Source of the DNA: Solirubrobacteraceae bacterium | Lineage (GTDB): Bacteria > Actinomycetota > Thermoleophilia > Solirubrobacterales > Solirubrobacteraceae | Direction: 5' to 3' | Assembly: GCA_016462245.1 (NCBI GenBank) | Contig: JAEMTR010000056.1 | Location: forward strand, 1 to 8,260 | DNA length: 8,260 bases | Shown: piece after piece, positions 7,423 through 8,260 of the stretch | Numbering within the stretch: the stretch's first letter is position 1 | Layout: every line of letters begins with the position of its first letter | Position numbers and translations under genes: made by a program | The notes under the pieces: generated by a model | The model's database searches: none | What the model was told of the DNA's origin: nothing | The model's input: the letters and a program-made list of their open reading frames with translations, nothing else

Positions 7423-7428
7423 TAAAGT
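7423..7428 (+). promoter_or_regulatory. Candidate -10 element for the DUF305 lipoprotein gene
   Basis: TAAAGT matches four of six bases of the TATAAT consensus and sits 8 bases before the ATG at 7437, the same spacing as the predicted metH -10 element. There is no Shine-Dalgarno sequence at a useful distance: GAGG at 7439-7442 directly abuts the alternative ATG at 7443. A leaderless transcript is therefore plausible. No good -35 is visible 16-18 bases upstream, so the call is weak. Confidence 0.25.
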
Positions 7429-7436
7429 CAGTTCAT

Positions 7437-8033
7437 ATGAGGATGAAGAAGATCAGTCTCGTACTGTTCGCTGCGTTAGCCTTGACGACGACGGTCGGTT
7501 GCGCTGAGCACGGTGGCGATCACGGGGCTGGCGCCGCAACGACGGCAGCGACGACCAGCTCAGGGCTGGCTCTCGACCGCGCCTTCGCGGCGGAGATGAT
7601 TCCCCACCACGAGTCGGCAATTGAGATGGCCGTAATTGCTCAGGAGCGCGGAGAGAGTCCATTTGTGCGCAAACTGGCGGCAAATATCGTCAAAAGTCAG
7701 GCTGTCGAGATCGAGGCACTTACGGCAGCCGAAACGCGGCTCGCCAAAGCCAGCGTCGAGCGTGGCTCGCTGGGGCTGGCGGATCACATGGCTGGCATGA
7801 GCGGTGACACTGCCTCGCTCAAGACGGTGGATCGGTTTGACGAGGCATTTTTGAAGTTGATGATTGCTCATCACGAAGGGGCGGTCGCGATGAGCAAGGT
7901 TGAGCTCGCCAAGGGCCAGGATCCCGATCTAATCGCCCTTGCCGAGGCGATTCAGGTCGCCCAAAAAGAGGAGATCGCCCAGATGCGCAGCACGCTCGGG
8001 GCCGATGCTCCGAGCTCTTCAGAGCACCACTGA
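7437..8033 (+). CDS. DUF305 family lipoprotein, probable metal-binding extracytoplasmic protein
   Basis: The protein has 198 residues from the ATG at 7437, or 196 from the ATG at 7443. The N-terminus is a lipoprotein signal: MRMKKI, a hydrophobic stretch (7-20), then TVGC with C22 as the lipidation site, followed by a His/Gly/Ala/Thr-rich linker. The mature part holds the paired DUF305 motifs: EMIPHHESAIEMA (M54, H57, H58, M64) and LMIAHHEGAVAMS (M142, H145, H146, M152). DHMAGM (H117, M118, M121) lies between them and the tail ends SSSEHH. DUF305 proteins are helical bundles whose conserved Met and His residues fit copper or other soft-metal binding; some, such as cyanobacterial CopM, bind copper outside the cytoplasm. 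A copper role here is an inference from the family. The frame extends up to a TTG at 7356, but those extra residues are not signal-peptide-like. The gene is divergent from metH and no copper transporter or sensor is visible nearby. Confidence 0.9.
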   Translation: MRMKKISLVLFAALALTTTVGCAEHGGDHGAGAATTAATTSSGLALDRAFAAEMIPHHESAIEMAVIAQERGESPFVRKLAANIVKSQAVEIEALTAAETRLAKASVERGSLGLADHMAGMSGDTASLKTVDRFDEAFLKLMIAHHEGAVAMSKVELAKGQDPDLIALAEAIQVAQKEEIAQMRSTLGADAPSSSEHH

Positions 8034-8161
8034 GAACTGTTCATTGGCGTCGGCGCAACGCTTGCCGTCACGGCAGAGTGATGCTTCAAGCTGGGAAGGA
8101 AAGCTTCAGCCAGATTTAGGATCAAGCTCGCGAGCGCCACGCTAGCCGCCGCACCAGCCCT

Positions 8162-8188
8162 TGGGATAGCCTGCCGACGTGTATCCCA
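8162..8188. promoter_or_regulatory. Inverted repeat upstream of the right-edge gene, candidate operator
   Basis: TGGGATA (8162-8168) and TATCCCA (8182-8188) are exact reverse complements with 13 bases between them. The half-site centres are 20 bp apart, close to two helical turns, which suits a dimeric regulator on one face of the DNA. The repeat ends 8 bases before the strong ribosome binding site of the next gene, so it would lie at or near that gene's promoter. No T-run follows, so a terminator is less likely. Confidence 0.4.
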
Positions 8189-8196
8189 TTCAAGCC

Positions 8197-8201
8197 GGAG
8201 G
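8197..8201 (+). promoter_or_regulatory. Strong Shine-Dalgarno sequence for the right-edge gene
   Basis: GGAGG with 9 bases to the ATG at 8211. This is the only strong ribosome binding site in the window; the other starts lack one. It decides the start of the partial gene. Confidence 0.75.
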
Positions 8202-8210
8202 TTGGATCTT

Positions 8211-8260
8211 ATGACGACAGATGGTGTGGCTTTCGTTTCGACGCGTTGGGTTCAGCCTGA
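8211..8260 (+). CDS. Start of an unidentified gene, 3' end cut by window
   Basis: An ATG preceded by a well-placed GGAGG opens a frame that stays open to the right edge, reading MTTDGVAFVSTRWVQP. Sixteen codons are too few to name a family. The gene follows the DUF305 lipoprotein by 177 bp and has its own candidate operator at 8162-8188, so it is probably a separate transcription unit. The sequence has no signal-peptide character, so a cytoplasmic product is likely. Confidence 0.6.
   Translation, partial: MTTDGVAFVSTRWVQP

Noticed and set aside
7356..7436. Longer DUF305 protein from TTG 7356
   Set aside because: It would bury the lipoprotein signal peptide about 27 residues inside the protein, and there is no ribosome binding site.
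7302..7436. Cobalamin or SAM riboswitch upstream of metH
   Set aside because: The divergent gap is only 135 bp, there is no B12-box-like or SAM-riboswitch-like core, and the likely transcription start is at the ATG.
8063..8075. TGCCG-TCA-CGGCA hairpin as a terminator for the DUF305 gene
   Set aside because: The stem is only 5 bp and no T-run follows; a GC-rich genome gives many such stems by chance.
8083..8108. GCTTCA direct repeat and AAGCT/AGCTT inverted repeat
   Set aside because: The units are 5-6 bp with no supporting context; chance is sufficient explanation.
8211..8260. Rhodanese-type sulfurtransferase at the right edge, because VSTRWVQ recalls the LVSTEWLA start of that family
   Set aside because: Sixteen residues and a loose resemblance are not enough to assign a family.

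Overview
The window is GC-rich and densely coded. It most likely comes from an actinobacterial chromosome, possibly class Thermoleophilia (Solirubrobacterales-like). The basis is a PimA-like GT4 glycosyltransferase, a polytopic membrane protein of an actinobacterial type, and several genes without Shine-Dalgarno sequences. The class-level placement is an inference. I see no insertion sequence, phage gene, CRISPR array, tRNA or rRNA, so this reads as ordinary chromosome rather than a mobile island.

Layout. Positions 2-1105 (+) hold the 3' part of a polytopic membrane protein cut by the left edge. At 1119-3467 (+), 13 bp later, is a fused protein: a PimA-like glycosyltransferase joined to an MprF/UPF0104-type flippase-like membrane domain. 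At 3499-3741 (+) is a small GIY-YIG domain protein of the UPF0213/YhbQ type. These three genes look co-oriented and possibly co-transcribed. Facing them, with overlapping stop codons, is metH at 3738-7301 (-), a full-length cobalamin-dependent methionine synthase. A 135-bp divergent intergenic region separates metH from a DUF305 lipoprotein gene at 7437-8033 (+), and contains a perfect 9+9 bp dyad. After 8033 there is a 177-bp gap with a second inverted repeat, then a strong ribosome binding site and the first 16 codons of a gene that runs off the right edge (8211-8260).

How the genes relate. The first two genes plausibly act in envelope glycolipid or polymer biogenesis. The fusion suggests that one polypeptide glycosylates a lipid on the cytoplasmic face and helps move or retain the product in the membrane. 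MetH makes methionine from homocysteine and 5-methyltetrahydrofolate. The DUF305 lipoprotein probably acts outside the membrane, perhaps in metal (copper) handling. I see no pathway link between metH and its neighbours beyond the shared divergent control region.

The most notable points are the glycosyltransferase-flippase fusion with a remodelled PimA acceptor site, a hairpin that buries its start codon directly after the upstream stop codon, and the divergent metH/DUF305 control region with its dyad and two apparently leaderless starts. No wholly new multi-gene system is evident.
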